Below are positions 42,857 to 52,505 of a stretch of DNA of 64,000 nucleotides, piece after piece. The notes under the pieces are model-generated. The model worked only from the letters and a program-made list of their open reading frames with translations. It was not told the DNA's origin and searched no databases. Source of the stretch: Erysipelotrichaceae bacterium (GTDB taxonomy: Bacteria; Bacillota_I; Bacilli_A; Erysipelotrichales; Erysipelotrichaceae). The translations under genes were made by a program, and so were the position numbers. Numbering within the stretch: the first letter of the stretch is position 1; each line of letters starts with the position of its first letter. The DNA lies in assembly GCA_017473335.1 (NCBI GenBank), contig JAFULN010000026.1:1-64000 (forward strand), in the 5' to 3' direction.

Positions 42857-43432
42857 ATGGAAAAGTGTAGACATTTTTATTGTCAGCTGGACTATCGACA
42901 TATACCATATCCTTCATTGACTAGTCCAAATGGAAACATTGCGGATAATGGCTGTGGTGTTTGTTGCGGGTCTATGGTCATTGAACATTTTACTCAAACT
43001 GATTTTCCTCCTGAATTATGTGCTGTCTTTGCAAAACAAAGTGGTGCACGCGAAGGTTTTGGAACTGATATGAGTATTTTTGCACCTGCAATATCTCAAA
43101 GATTTCATCTTAATGTTGTAAAAACGACGGATGAATCACAGGTTCTGAAATTTCTGCAAGAAAAAAAGGGCTGGGTGATTGCTAATACTGCTGGTGATCG
43201 TGAAGGATGGATAGGTGTTTTTTCTGATTCAAGACACTATGTTGTATTAACGGATGCAAAACAACATGAAGTAGAGGTATTAGATCCACTGTTGCAGGAT
43301 GGAAGATATGAACTTCCTGGACGAAAAGGTAAAGTTCAATTAAAAGGTTTTTATGCATATGCTGATTTTGATGTCATTGTCAATGACTGCAATGGACGTC
43401 CTTATTATATGTTTTCAAAAGAAAAGCAGTAA
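42857..43432 (+). CDS. C39-like papain-fold protein
   Basis: 191 residues. A peptidase C39-like fold: catalytic-Cys region IADNGCGVCCGSMVIEH (Cys follows Gly-Asn-Ile... as in papain-like enzymes), then the His in SRHYVVLTD and the Asp in EVLDPLL. No signal peptide or membrane segment, so it would act in the cytoplasm unless exported another way. Bacillota use the fold for peptide processing or as inactive binding domains; the substrate is unknown. ATG 42857 follows AAAGGAG. It is convergent with the class A PBP gene. Confidence 0.75.
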   Translation: MEKCRHFYCQLDYRHIPYPSLTSPNGNIADNGCGVCCGSMVIEHFTQTDFPPELCAVFAKQSGAREGFGTDMSIFAPAISQRFHLNVVKTTDESQVLKFLQEKKGWVIANTAGDREGWIGVFSDSRHYVVLTDAKQHEVEVLDPLLQDGRYELPGRKGKVQLKGFYAYADFDVIVNDCNGRPYYMFSKEKQ

Positions 43433-43456
43433 GCGATTTGCTTACTGCTTTATTAT
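43422..43456. terminator. shared terminator between the C39-like gene and the class A PBP
   Basis: AAGCAGTAAGC (43424-43434) pairs with GCTTACTGCTT (43440-43450). The minus strand has the better U-tract (TTTTCTTTT), so it mainly stops the PBP transcript. The plus gene's stop lies in the stem. Confidence 0.82.
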
Positions 43457-45975
43457 TGATTGCAGGCTTCGTTGCTTCTAGCTCCGTTTGGATATCTAAA
43501 ATATCCACAGGCTTTAACATTACTTCCTTCAGGAAGATAGAGCCAATAGTTAGGATACTCTGTGGATATTTCTTGATAGAATTGTCCATTTACATAAACT
43601 TTAGCGACATAAGTCGGATTTCCTAAAATCCATGTATAACTAAACAGTTGAGTTCCCCAAGCTTCTACATAAATATCATCTACAGAAAGAGAAATGTTTT
43701 TTAATCCCTGTTCATTGGTAGCTCCAAAACCATCTGCATTCCATAATAAATGTGTTGTGCCCCATTCATCAGTGTAAACGGTCATGGAATTCATTTTTAA
43801 ATCTGGAATTGTGCTGTGAACATCAACGAGTTTGTTGTGCTTTTCAAGTATTAATCCTGTTGTCGCCAAATATTCGTAACCTGAAGTTGATGCATATGGG
43901 AAAGTACCTAATATATGAGTGATTTCTGTTACATCATCAGGCTGACTCAAAGGTTTTGGATAATTCTCTGGATCATCATGAATTGTATTAAGCAGTTCAC
44001 GCATGATTTTTCCTGGATAATTTTGGCGATTGAATGATGATGGAAACCAAGTTTGTCCTTCAGATTTGTTGACAGCTTTATCAAATCCCAGCCATAAAGT
44101 TGTGGTGTATTGTGACGTTGAAGCGATCATCCATTTGTCTTTTACCGCCCCAGTAGGAATACCATAAGGCTCACCATCAGTACCCCAGTCAGTTGTACCT
44201 GTTTTTGCATACACTTCATATTTAGATTTTAATATCTGCATATAGTTGACATAAGGACCGGTAACATCATTCTCCATCAGCTGAGAGGCTAGGTAAGCAG
44301 CTCCTTCGTCAAGAACTTGTTTTTGTTCAGATTCGCTTTGATATACATTTCCATCTGCAAATACAATTTTGTCTACAGTATGTGGTGTGTTGTAACGACC
44401 ATAATTAATCATAGTTGCATGTGCAGCAGTCATCTGTACAGGTGTAGCAGTATAAGATGAACCACCAATAGCGTACCCTAGGTCAAAGTTATTTGTATTA
44501 ACTTGTGTAAAACCTAAATCATTCATGTATTCAATGACTTCAGAACGGCCAATTTCATCAATGACATCCTGTAGTGTTTGAAGTGCAGGGGTATTCATTG
44601 AAGTTCCTACTGCATCCCATAATGTCATATCACCACGATATCTTCCATCAAAGTTTTTCACAACTTTTGTAGTTCCGCGATATAAGAAAGGTCTATCAGT
44701 CACAATGTGACTTGTTGCCCAGCCAAGACGATCAAAGGCAAGGGCATAGGATAAGAATGGTTTAACACTTGATCCAGGCTGCTGGAACATCGAAGTAGCA
44801 CGATTAAACAAACGTTCTCCTTCTGTATAATTTCTTCCACCACTTAAAGCAACGATGTGACCATTGGAATTATCCATGCAAACCATTGACATTTGAAGCA
44901 ATTCATTATCAAAGTCAATAAATTCATCATTGGAGATTGAATCCATTTTTGACTGAATTTTTGTATCAAGAAAAGTATAGATGGTCATTGGAGTTGTGGC
45001 AGGATCTTTTCCGGTTAGCTGGATGACTTCCTCAATGACTGCATCAATATAGCTTTGATAAGCATGATCAGTATCTCTAACTTCCATTGCCTTTTCACCA
45101 ACCAGCTGATCTTCAATATTGATAGATTTCGCAAGACTTGCTTCTTCTTTTGTAATATAACCATGATATTCCATCATATCAAGAACTGTATTACGTCTTT
45201 CTGTTGCTTCCTGAAGTTTATTGTAAGGATTAAATCCATTAGGTTTATTGATAATTCCGGCAATTAATGCGGATTCAGACAGACTTAACTCAGAAACATG
45301 TTTACCAAAATAATATTCACTGGCTTTCTGTACGCCTCGAATATTACCGCCAAAATTTAATTTGTTCAGATAAAGTTCAAGAATATCTTCCTTTGAAATC
45401 TGCTGTTCAAGCTGAATTGCCAGATAGATTTCCTGGATTTTTCGGTCAATGGATTTTTCAGCGATTGTTGAATTATCACCTGCATCTACAGAGAAATAGG
45501 TGTTTTTTACAAGCTGCATAGTGGTTGTTGAACCACCTTGAGAAAATACCAGCTTGCCTGTTGTAAGGAGGTCTTTTGCGATTTCCATGGCAGCTTTTGT
45601 AAAGCGAGGCAAGTCAAATCCATTATGAATAAAGAAACGGCTATCTTCAATACTGATGACTGCGTCAACAAGACTTTGAGGAAGATCTTCATAAGTGATA
45701 TTTTCTCTTAAATATAATCCTATTTCATCGACAACATTGCCATCTTTATCCAAAATTTTACTTGATTCAGCACTTTGAAAATCTTCGATTGTCATCTCAG
45801 GTGCATTTGCAATGACATTTGCTGCATATTCGTAAAATTTATATCCAACAATTCCAGCGGCAATAAAACCAAGAATCATACAGGATGCAAAGATGATTCT
45901 AAATATTTTCCATCCTGAATATTTCTTTTTAGGCTGTGTTTCATGTGAGTTTGATTCTTTCAATTTTTTCTTCAT
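43453..45975 (-). CDS. class A penicillin-binding protein (transglycosylase/transpeptidase)
   Basis: 840 residues. One N-terminal membrane anchor (about 25-50, FRIIFASCMILGFIAAGIVG), a GT51 transglycosylase domain (EDSRFFIHNGFD, GGSTTTMQLVKN), then a transpeptidase with SSVK (S402-K405), SMN and KTGTT. It polymerises and cross-links peptidoglycan. After the transpeptidase a region of ~180 residues, rich in beta-strand and aromatic residues, ends the chain; such tails are common in Bacillota PBP1 proteins, but its role is not clear. ATG 45975 follows AAGGATG. Confidence 0.93.
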   Translation of the reverse strand: MKKKLKESNSHETQPKKKYSGWKIFRIIFASCMILGFIAAGIVGYKFYEYAANVIANAPEMTIEDFQSAESSKILDKDGNVVDEIGLYLRENITYEDLPQSLVDAVISIEDSRFFIHNGFDLPRFTKAAMEIAKDLLTTGKLVFSQGGSTTTMQLVKNTYFSVDAGDNSTIAEKSIDRKIQEIYLAIQLEQQISKEDILELYLNKLNFGGNIRGVQKASEYYFGKHVSELSLSESALIAGIINKPNGFNPYNKLQEATERRNTVLDMMEYHGYITKEEASLAKSINIEDQLVGEKAMEVRDTDHAYQSYIDAVIEEVIQLTGKDPATTPMTIYTFLDTKIQSKMDSISNDEFIDFDNELLQMSMVCMDNSNGHIVALSGGRNYTEGERLFNRATSMFQQPGSSVKPFLSYALAFDRLGWATSHIVTDRPFLYRGTTKVVKNFDGRYRGDMTLWDAVGTSMNTPALQTLQDVIDEIGRSEVIEYMNDLGFTQVNTNNFDLGYAIGGSSYTATPVQMTAAHATMINYGRYNTPHTVDKIVFADGNVYQSESEQKQVLDEGAAYLASQLMENDVTGPYVNYMQILKSKYEVYAKTGTTDWGTDGEPYGIPTGAVKDKWMIASTSQYTTTLWLGFDKAVNKSEGQTWFPSSFNRQNYPGKIMRELLNTIHDDPENYPKPLSQPDDVTEITHILGTFPYASTSGYEYLATTGLILEKHNKLVDVHSTIPDLKMNSMTVYTDEWGTTHLLWNADGFGATNEQGLKNISLSVDDIYVEAWGTQLFSYTWILGNPTYVAKVYVNGQFYQEISTEYPNYWLYLPEGSNVKACGYFRYPNGARSNEACNQ

Positions 45976-46001
45976 AAGTTCACATCCTTCATAAGGCTTT
46001 T

Positions 46002-46010
46002 ATTATAACA
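46002..46010 (-). promoter_or_regulatory. extended -10 promoter of the class A PBP gene
   Basis: On the minus strand TGT followed by TATAAT. The -35 is weak. Confidence 0.5.
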
Positions 46011-46145
46011 TGAAAATCCTAAGAATTTATGTGAAATGTATGTTAGACTGTATAATTTGCATCATTTCTCTAAAAAGTCATAAACTATTCCTTATCTTAT
46101 GTTTTATACAGTTCTCTTAGATAAATCTTTACATACGCAAAAGAT

Positions 46146-46176
46146 TTGACAATCTACTGTTATTCTATGGTAAACT
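46146..46176 (+). promoter_or_regulatory. candidate dnaE promoter
   Basis: TTGACA (46146-46151) and TAAACT (46171-46176) with an extended TGG. The 19-base spacer is long, so this is tentative. The 224-base gap to the divergent PBP holds no other feature I can support. Confidence 0.45.
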
Positions 46177-46199
46177 AAAACAAGAAAGGGTGTGATTCT

Positions 46200-49100
46200 A
46201 TGACAGTTCATTTGCACACAAGAAGTGCATATTCACTTTTAGATAGTACAATGTCTGTTGCACAGATTGTAAAACGCGCCCGATCTTTAGGGTACCGTTC
46301 TATTGCCTTGACAGATGAAAACTGCATGCATGGAGCAATGGAATTTTATCATCTATGTCAAAAAGAAGGGATGCATCCTATTTTTGGGTTGGAATGTGCT
46401 TTTGTGTGGCATCAGCAGAAAGTGAACTGTGTTTTGATTGCTCAAAATGAAGAGGGTTACCATAACTGTATTAAAGCAAGTTCTATTTTGATGTGTTCTA
46501 ACGAAAAAGTATTGACCTTTGAACAATTCCTTCTTTTAAAAAAGAATTGCTTTGTTATTTTGTTTGCGGAAGGCGGTATTTTTGAGAATGCATTAAATCT
46601 GAATGATGAAAGTCAGATTTTAGTGATGATTGATGAATTAAAACATGATTTATCAGACTTTAGAATTGGTCTTTCTTATCAGGATTTTCCATACTGGAAA
46701 GTACGTAATCAGATGATCAAACGCTGTGCTCAGCAGCTACATATTCGTACAGTAGCATTGAGCAAGGTATATTATGCAGAAAAAAGTGATGAATCGCTTT
46801 ATCGTGTTGTACGCGGTATTCGCCTTCAGAAGACTCTAAATGATACGACATTAACAACTCATTTAGGCAGATATATGAGATCACCTTCGGAAATGGAAGA
46901 ACTCTATGATCCTGATGATTTGATGGAAACTGAGAAGATTGCTTCTCAATGTCATGTAAATATAACATCTTTAAAAGCATCCTTACCAGTTTATCCATGT
47001 CCACAAAATCTTAGTTCTAAGGACTATTTGACATCTTTGTGTGTTGCGGGATTAAAGAAAAGATTTGCGTTGAAACGTGTTCCTCAGGAATATGTGAAAC
47101 GTCTTCGATATGAATTGGATGTTATTTTATCGATGAAGTTTGAAGATTATTTTCTGATTGTTTGGGATTTCATTCGATTCGCAAGAAAACAGGGAATCTA
47201 TGTAGGGCCAGGGCGTGGTTCTGCAGCTGGATCACTTGTTGCATATTCATTAGGGATTACGCATATTGATCCAATACAGCATGATTTACTGTTTGAAAGA
47301 TTCTTGAACCCAGAAAGAGTATCTATGCCTGATATAGATACTGATTTTCCAGATGATCGTCGTGATGAAGTGATTGACTATGTTATTTCTAAATATGGTC
47401 AAGATCATGTGGCGCATATCTGTACTTTTGGAACATTAGGTGCAAAACAGGTGCTTCGTGATGTAGGAAGAGTCATGGATATTCCTGTAAGAGAAATAGA
47501 TATTCTTACCAAGGCGGTACCGAATGCATTAAAGATGACTTTAGAGCGTGCAATGAAAGAGTCTAGTCGCTTTTCTGCTATTGTTCATTCTGAACCAAAA
47601 TTCATGAAACTTTATGAAGTAGCGTGTCGTTTAGAAGGTCTTCCTCGTCATGTTAGTACTCATGCAGCAGGAGTAGTGCTTTCCTCTTTGCCGCTTTCTG
47701 AAATTATTCCAACCATGTCTTTAGAAGAAGGTGTTGTTTCAACACAGTACACGATGGAATATATGGAAGAATTAGGTTTGATAAAAATGGACTTTTTAGG
47801 TCTTAGAAATTTGACGATTATTGATGAAATTGTTCAGCAGTTAAAAAAACATCGTCCTGATTTTGATATTATGAAAATTCCTTTGGATGATGCTAGAACA
47901 TTTGACTGTATTAAGAATGTAGATACAATGGGGGTATTTCAGCTTGAATCGGATGGAATGAAAAGTCTAGTCAAGAAAATGCAGCCTAGCTGTTTTGATG
48001 ATATTGTGGCTACAATTGCATTGTTTCGACCTGGACCAATGGACAATATTCCACTTTATTTAGAGAATAAGAATCATCCTGAAAAGATACAGATGCTTCA
48101 TCCTGTTTTGCAGCCAATATTAAAGTCAACGTATGGAGTCATGATCTATCAGGAACAAATTATGAGTGCTGCTCAGGTGATGGCTGGATTTTCACTTGGC
48201 AAAGCAGATATACTACGCAAAGCAATGTCAAAAAAGAAGATGGCAGAGCTAGAAGGACTTAAGAATGATTTTATTCAAGGATGTCTTCAGAATGGATATG
48301 ATTATCAATTATCTCATGATGTTTATGAATTGATTTTGAAATTTGCGAATTATGGATTTAATAAGGCACATAGCGTTGCCTATGGATTGATTGCTTATCA
48401 GATGGCTTATTTGAAAGCGAATGCTCCACTTGAATTCTTTACAAGCTTATTGAATAGTGTAATTGGTTCTGAAAATAAGACTGCTCAATACATTGATGAA
48501 TGCCGCAGAAGACATGTCACTATTTTAGGGCCATCTATCAATCATTCTTCATCCAGATATTTAATGGAGCAGGATGCAATTCGTTTTCCGCTTTCTGCCA
48601 TAAATGGAATTGGTTCAGTTGGAGTTCGTGAGATTTTAGAAGCACGCTATCAAAATGGGCGGTTTGAAGATTTCTATGACTGCATTGCGAAATTGAGCAC
48701 TCGCAAAGTGAATCGTAAAATGATAGAAGCTTTGATCGATTCCGGTGCAATGGATGAGTTTAGAATGAATAGAAAAAGTATGAAAGCATCCCTTGAAGAA
48801 GCATTGAATTATGCCAATCTTGTGAAGGTTGAATTGGGAGATCAGGTTCATATCAATTTAAATCTTGTCTCTAAGCCAGTTCCTACTTCTTTATCTGAAA
48901 ATATGCTGGAAAAGGCAGAAGCTGAACGTAATGTACTTGGTTTTTATCTTTCATCACATCCAATCTTGATGGTGAAAAACGCGAAGCAGATTCGCTGCGA
49001 GAATTTGGCAATTCTTGCACAGAAAATGGGTTTAATCAATGGGTTTGCGGTAATTAGCCGTGTGCGTCAGCATAAAACAAAAAAAGGTGAAGTCATGGCC

Positions 49101-49268
49101 TTTGTGACATTGACTGATGAATCGGCATCGTTGGATATGGCTGTGATGCCTAGACAGTTTGCTCGTTATCAGGATTTGCTGGTGAAAAACAATTATTTGT
49201 TGTTTGAGGCAAAAAAGGATCGTCCTGATTCATGTATTTTGCAAAGCTGTCGAAAAATTGAAATGTAA
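46200..49268 (+). CDS. dnaE: DNA polymerase III alpha subunit DnaE
   Basis: 1022 residues, short for the family. N-terminal PHP domain (VHLHTRSAYSLLDS), palm with the catalytic aspartates in PDIDTDFPDDRRDEVIDY, GPGRGSAAGSLVAYSLGI, HAAGVVLS, the FRPGPMDNIP loop, and the OB fold near the C-terminus. In low-GC Gram-positives DnaE extends RNA primers and hands over to PolC; polC begins at 61586. The adjacent terminator is not clear; the next promoter lies 27 bases after its stop. Confidence 0.95.
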   Translation: MTVHLHTRSAYSLLDSTMSVAQIVKRARSLGYRSIALTDENCMHGAMEFYHLCQKEGMHPIFGLECAFVWHQQKVNCVLIAQNEEGYHNCIKASSILMCSNEKVLTFEQFLLLKKNCFVILFAEGGIFENALNLNDESQILVMIDELKHDLSDFRIGLSYQDFPYWKVRNQMIKRCAQQLHIRTVALSKVYYAEKSDESLYRVVRGIRLQKTLNDTTLTTHLGRYMRSPSEMEELYDPDDLMETEKIASQCHVNITSLKASLPVYPCPQNLSSKDYLTSLCVAGLKKRFALKRVPQEYVKRLRYELDVILSMKFEDYFLIVWDFIRFARKQGIYVGPGRGSAAGSLVAYSLGITHIDPIQHDLLFERFLNPERVSMPDIDTDFPDDRRDEVIDYVISKYGQDHVAHICTFGTLGAKQVLRDVGRVMDIPVREIDILTKAVPNALKMTLERAMKESSRFSAIVHSEPKFMKLYEVACRLEGLPRHVSTHAAGVVLSSLPLSEIIPTMSLEEGVVSTQYTMEYMEELGLIKMDFLGLRNLTIIDEIVQQLKKHRPDFDIMKIPLDDARTFDCIKNVDTMGVFQLESDGMKSLVKKMQPSCFDDIVATIALFRPGPMDNIPLYLENKNHPEKIQMLHPVLQPILKSTYGVMIYQEQIMSAAQVMAGFSLGKADILRKAMSKKKMAELEGLKNDFIQGCLQNGYDYQLSHDVYELILKFANYGFNKAHSVAYGLIAYQMAYLKANAPLEFFTSLLNSVIGSENKTAQYIDECRRRHVTILGPSINHSSSRYLMEQDAIRFPLSAINGIGSVGVREILEARYQNGRFEDFYDCIAKLSTRKVNRKMIEALIDSGAMDEFRMNRKSMKASLEEALNYANLVKVELGDQVHINLNLVSKPVPTSLSENMLEKAEAERNVLGFYLSSHPILMVKNAKQIRCENLAILAQKMGLINGFAVISRVRQHKTKKGEVMAFVTLTDESASLDMAVMPRQFARYQDLLVKNNYLLFEAKKDRPDSCILQSCRKIEM

Positions 49269-49300
49269 TTCACGCATCATTCACATGAATGCGTTATACT
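49269..49300 (+). promoter_or_regulatory. promoter and candidate direct-repeat operator of the two-component operon
   Basis: TTCAC (49269-49273) and TTCAC (49280-49284) repeat with an 11-bp period just upstream of a TATACT -10 (49295-49300). An 11-bp direct repeat is the geometry OmpR-family regulators bind. Autoregulation is inference. Confidence 0.5.
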
Positions 49301-49319
49301 AGAAATAGGTGGTGAAACT

Positions 49320-49982
49320 ATGGCGAAATTATTAATTGTTGATGATGAAGTGGGTATTCGTGAGGTTGTTAAAGAATATGCACTTATCAGCGGATATGAG
49401 GTAAAAGAAGCTAATGATGGTCTTGAAGCTATTGAATTAATTTCTAAAGAGGATTTTGATTGTGTTATTTTAGATATTATGATGCCTCGTTTGGATGGTT
49501 TTTCAGCATGCAAACAGATTCGTAAGATGAAAAATGTACCGATTATTATGCTTTCTGCACGTCAGGAAGAATATGATAAACTGTTTGGTTTTGAACTTGG
49601 TGTAGATGATTATGTTGTTAAGCCGTTTTCACCGAAAGAACTGATGGCACGTGTAAAAGCCGTGATTGATCGTATGCGCGGAAAAGAGAATGAAGTATTC
49701 CGTCTTCGTGGTCTTGAAATTGATTTTGAAGGTCGTCAGGTGCTTGTGGATGGAGAAAAAGCTGCATTAACTCCAAAGGAAATTGATTTACTGCTATATA
49801 TGGTCAAAAATAAAAATATTGCATTATCCAGAGAAAAACTTCTTGAAGAAGTATGGGATTATGATTATTTTGGCGATGACAGAACCGTGGATACACATAT
49901 TAAGATGCTGCGTCATAATTTAAAGAATTATCGTGATCATATTGTCACGATTCGAGGAATGGGGTATAAGTTTGAAGCTTGA
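49320..49982 (+). CDS. OmpR-family response regulator
   Basis: 220 residues. Receiver domain with the acidic pair DDE at 9-11, the phospho-acceptor Asp in CVILDIMMPRLDG, and the Lys in VVKPFSPKEL. A winged-helix DNA-binding domain follows (LTPKEIDLLLYMVKNK, VWDYDYFGDDRTVDTHIKMLRHNL). The partner kinase starts within its last codons. Signal unknown; the operon includes the trmN6 gene. Confidence 0.95.
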   Translation: MAKLLIVDDEVGIREVVKEYALISGYEVKEANDGLEAIELISKEDFDCVILDIMMPRLDGFSACKQIRKMKNVPIIMLSARQEEYDKLFGFELGVDDYVVKPFSPKELMARVKAVIDRMRGKENEVFRLRGLEIDFEGRQVLVDGEKAALTPKEIDLLLYMVKNKNIALSREKLLEEVWDYDYFGDDRTVDTHIKMLRHNLKNYRDHIVTIRGMGYKFEA

Positions 49983-51426
49983 TTTCAAAGGCATACGCTT
50001 TCATATCTGGCTGTATTTCGTATTATTTGCGCTGGGAATCCTGGCGCTTTTCGGCATTCTGCAGAATGTACTGATTGAGCCGTATTATCGAGATACAAAG
50101 ATTTCTGCAATTCAGGAAGTTGCAGATTTAATTCAGCTGAATATGATTGATTCGAATGTTGTGGATCAGGCGATGAACGATGAAATCTTTCGAATAAGTG
50201 TCAACAACAATGTTTGTGCACTTATTTACAACGATAAAGGAAATATTGTTTTTTCTACAGATGCTTTAGGGTCAAGCTGTATCTTTAATCAGAGCTTTTC
50301 TATTGGCGGTGAAAGCTTTCGTTCTTTAAACAGTATGAACTCATTGAAGGATGTCATCATTGCAAATGGCAATGAGCTTTCTGAAGTATTTAGAAATACA
50401 AAAAGCAATCAGGAAATGATTTTATATGCGCGCTATATTCGTGCGAATATGGCGAATTATACGCTTTATGTGAATTCCCCTGTAGAACTTTTGGATTCTA
50501 CACTGGAGATTTTTACAACACAGTTTATGATTTTGACTGCAGCATTGCTTGTGCTGTCACTGATTCTTTCAGTATTTTTGTCTAATCGTATTGCATATCC
50601 AATCATATCCATGAGACAGCCTGCCAATGAATTGGCTTCAGGAAATTATGATGTGAATTTCAAGGGCGGACATTTTACAGAACTGGATGATTTGGCTAGT
50701 ACTCTTAATACTGCAACTGAGAAATTGTCTAAGGTGGATGAACTAAGAAAAGACTTGATAGCGAATATGTCACATGATATTAAGACACCTTTAACCATGA
50801 TTAAGGCTTATGCTGAAATGATTCAGGATATTTCTGGAGATAATCCAAAAAAACGTGCTGAGCATTTGGATGTAATTTTAAAAGAAGTTGATTATTTGGA
50901 TCATCTTGTCACAGATATGTCAGAATTATCGAAGATGCAGTCTGGCAACTTTGAAATTAAACTATCATTGTTTGATTTGCGTGAGGTTGCTGAAGAAATT
51001 ATGATTTTGATGCAGGCACTTGCAGAAGAAAAGCAAATTACCATGCATTTACAGTGTCCTGAGAGTGTTTTAGTTTCTGCAGATGAAATTAAAATTAAAC
51101 AAGTGATTTATAACTTTATGTCTAATGCAATCAAACATTCCAATCATGGTACGAATGTTCAGCTTCAAATCACTGATAAGAATGGTATCGTTAAAGTGAT
51201 GGTCATTGATAATGGTCCTGGTATCAAGGAAGAAGAACTTCCGTATATCTGGAATCGTTATTACAAGATTGATAAAGGGTTTAGGCGCTCTGCAAAGAGT
51301 ACTGGTCTTGGACTTGCGATTGCTAAAGCGATTTTGGATACTCATGAAGCAAATTATGGGGTTGTCTCTGAAGAAGGAAAGGGTTCTTGTTTCTGGTTTG
51401 AACTGGTGATAGAAGATGCAGAATAA
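49972..51426 (+). CDS. sensor histidine kinase
   Basis: 484 residues. Two membrane segments (about 11-37 and 177-205) flank an extracellular sensor. A HAMP-like linker follows, then HisKA with His268 in NMSHDIKTPLTM, and HATPase with NAIKH, DNGPG and GLGLAI. The start is taken as TTG 49972 (KLDFKGIRFHIWLYF), overlapping the regulator by 11 bases; the frame is open from 49933, but that part is inside the regulator's coding sequence. It phosphorylates the upstream regulator. Confidence 0.93.
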   Translation: MKLDFKGIRFHIWLYFVLFALGILALFGILQNVLIEPYYRDTKISAIQEVADLIQLNMIDSNVVDQAMNDEIFRISVNNNVCALIYNDKGNIVFSTDALGSSCIFNQSFSIGGESFRSLNSMNSLKDVIIANGNELSEVFRNTKSNQEMILYARYIRANMANYTLYVNSPVELLDSTLEIFTTQFMILTAALLVLSLILSVFLSNRIAYPIISMRQPANELASGNYDVNFKGGHFTELDDLASTLNTATEKLSKVDELRKDLIANMSHDIKTPLTMIKAYAEMIQDISGDNPKKRAEHLDVILKEVDYLDHLVTDMSELSKMQSGNFEIKLSLFDLREVAEEIMILMQALAEEKQITMHLQCPESVLVSADEIKIKQVIYNFMSNAIKHSNHGTNVQLQITDKNGIVKVMVIDNGPGIKEEELPYIWNRYYKIDKGFRRSAKSTGLGLAIAKAILDTHEANYGVVSEEGKGSCFWFELVIEDAE

Positions 51427-52072
51427 AGATTATCTGCCAAATACTGGCATGACAATTGTCCAAAGAGAAGATATGTTTCGAATGAATACAGATACTAAAC
51501 TTCTTGGACAGTTTATGAAAATCAAGCGTTCAGATACCGTTTTGGATTTAGGCTGCAATAATGGGGCGTTGATGCTTTATGCCTCCGTACATCATCCTAG
51601 ATTTATTTATGGTGTTGATTTGTTTGAGGAGGCTTTAAAGCTTGCGAAACAGAATCTTGAATTGAATCAAATTGAAAATTTTGAGCTGATTCATGGTGAT
51701 GCAACTGAAGTTGTACTGCCTAAAGTGGATGTAATTGTATCTAATCCGCCATATTTTAAAACAGTTGATGAGCGTCGAAAAAATGACAACCCATATCGTG
51801 CTGCAGCACGTCATGAAGGCTCATTGACAATAGAACGTCTTTTGAAGGTTTGTGAGAAAACGCTAAGTGATCATGGGCATTTGTTTATGGTGCATCGTCC
51901 ATTAAGAATTACTGAGATCTTTGAGGAAGCTTTAAAAGGTTCACTACGTCCGCGTACAATGTGTCTTGTCTATGATGAAAACAAGGATGAGGCGGTTTCA
52001 GTACTGCTGGAGTTCCATAAAAACTACAAAGGGGATTTACATGTCCTTAAACCGATTACAATTACACGTTAG
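51416..52072 (+). CDS. tRNA1(Val) (adenine37-N6)-methyltransferase, TrmN6/YabB family
   Basis: 218 residues. SAM-dependent methyltransferase: SAM motif VLDLGCNNGALMLY, acidic loop DLFEEA, catalytic NPPYF in VSNPPYFKT. The N6-adenine class NPPY motif and overall length fit the YabB/TrmN6 group; the substrate could be a tRNA or rRNA adenine. Its start overlaps the kinase gene by 11 bases, and it precedes two small unknown genes. Confidence 0.88.
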   Translation: MQNKDYLPNTGMTIVQREDMFRMNTDTKLLGQFMKIKRSDTVLDLGCNNGALMLYASVHHPRFIYGVDLFEEALKLAKQNLELNQIENFELIHGDATEVVLPKVDVIVSNPPYFKTVDERRKNDNPYRAAARHEGSLTIERLLKVCEKTLSDHGHLFMVHRPLRITEIFEEALKGSLRPRTMCLVYDENKDEAVSVLLEFHKNYKGDLHVLKPITITR

Positions 52073-52079
52073 GAGATGA

Positions 52080-52505
52080 ATGACTATGGATTATTATTCT
52101 TATCACTGTGGAGTGATTGATGCATTTAATGAAGTAATTCGAGCTGGTGTGAAGGATTTAGCACTTTCACATCCTGCATCTGCAAAAGAGATTTATGAAC
52201 TGCTTCCTTTTGCAATTAGTATTACTCAGAAATATGGTACATTCTATGAGGTGGAAAATGATCTTTTGATTACGGATTTATTTCCATATTCAGCTAATAA
52301 AGGAAAAACAGTGATTCTGTTCTGGAAAGATCCGGTTGTGATTGAAAAATATCATGAATTAAAGAAATGGAAAGCTTATTCTTTAAAACATGGTACATAC
52401 AATGAAAGTCGAAAAGATATTGCAAGAGAGTTTGGAAAGCTTTTATCCTACAGTGATGAAAAGATTGAGGAGTTCATTGCGACAAATCCTGAGAAAGAAG
52501 CATGA
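52080..52505 (+). CDS. conserved-looking hypothetical protein
   Basis: 141 residues, not recognised. Soluble, mixed helix and strand, starting YYSYHCGVIDAFNEVIRAG and containing the hydrophobic strand KTVILFWKDP. Start ATG 52080 after AGGAG, 7 bases after the trmN6 gene. It shares four bases (ATGA) with the next gene. The consistent codon use and tight spacing make it a real gene. Confidence 0.65.
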   Translation: MTMDYYSYHCGVIDAFNEVIRAGVKDLALSHPASAKEIYELLPFAISITQKYGTFYEVENDLLITDLFPYSANKGKTVILFWKDPVVIEKYHELKKWKAYSLKHGTYNESRKDIAREFGKLLSYSDEKIEEFIATNPEKEA

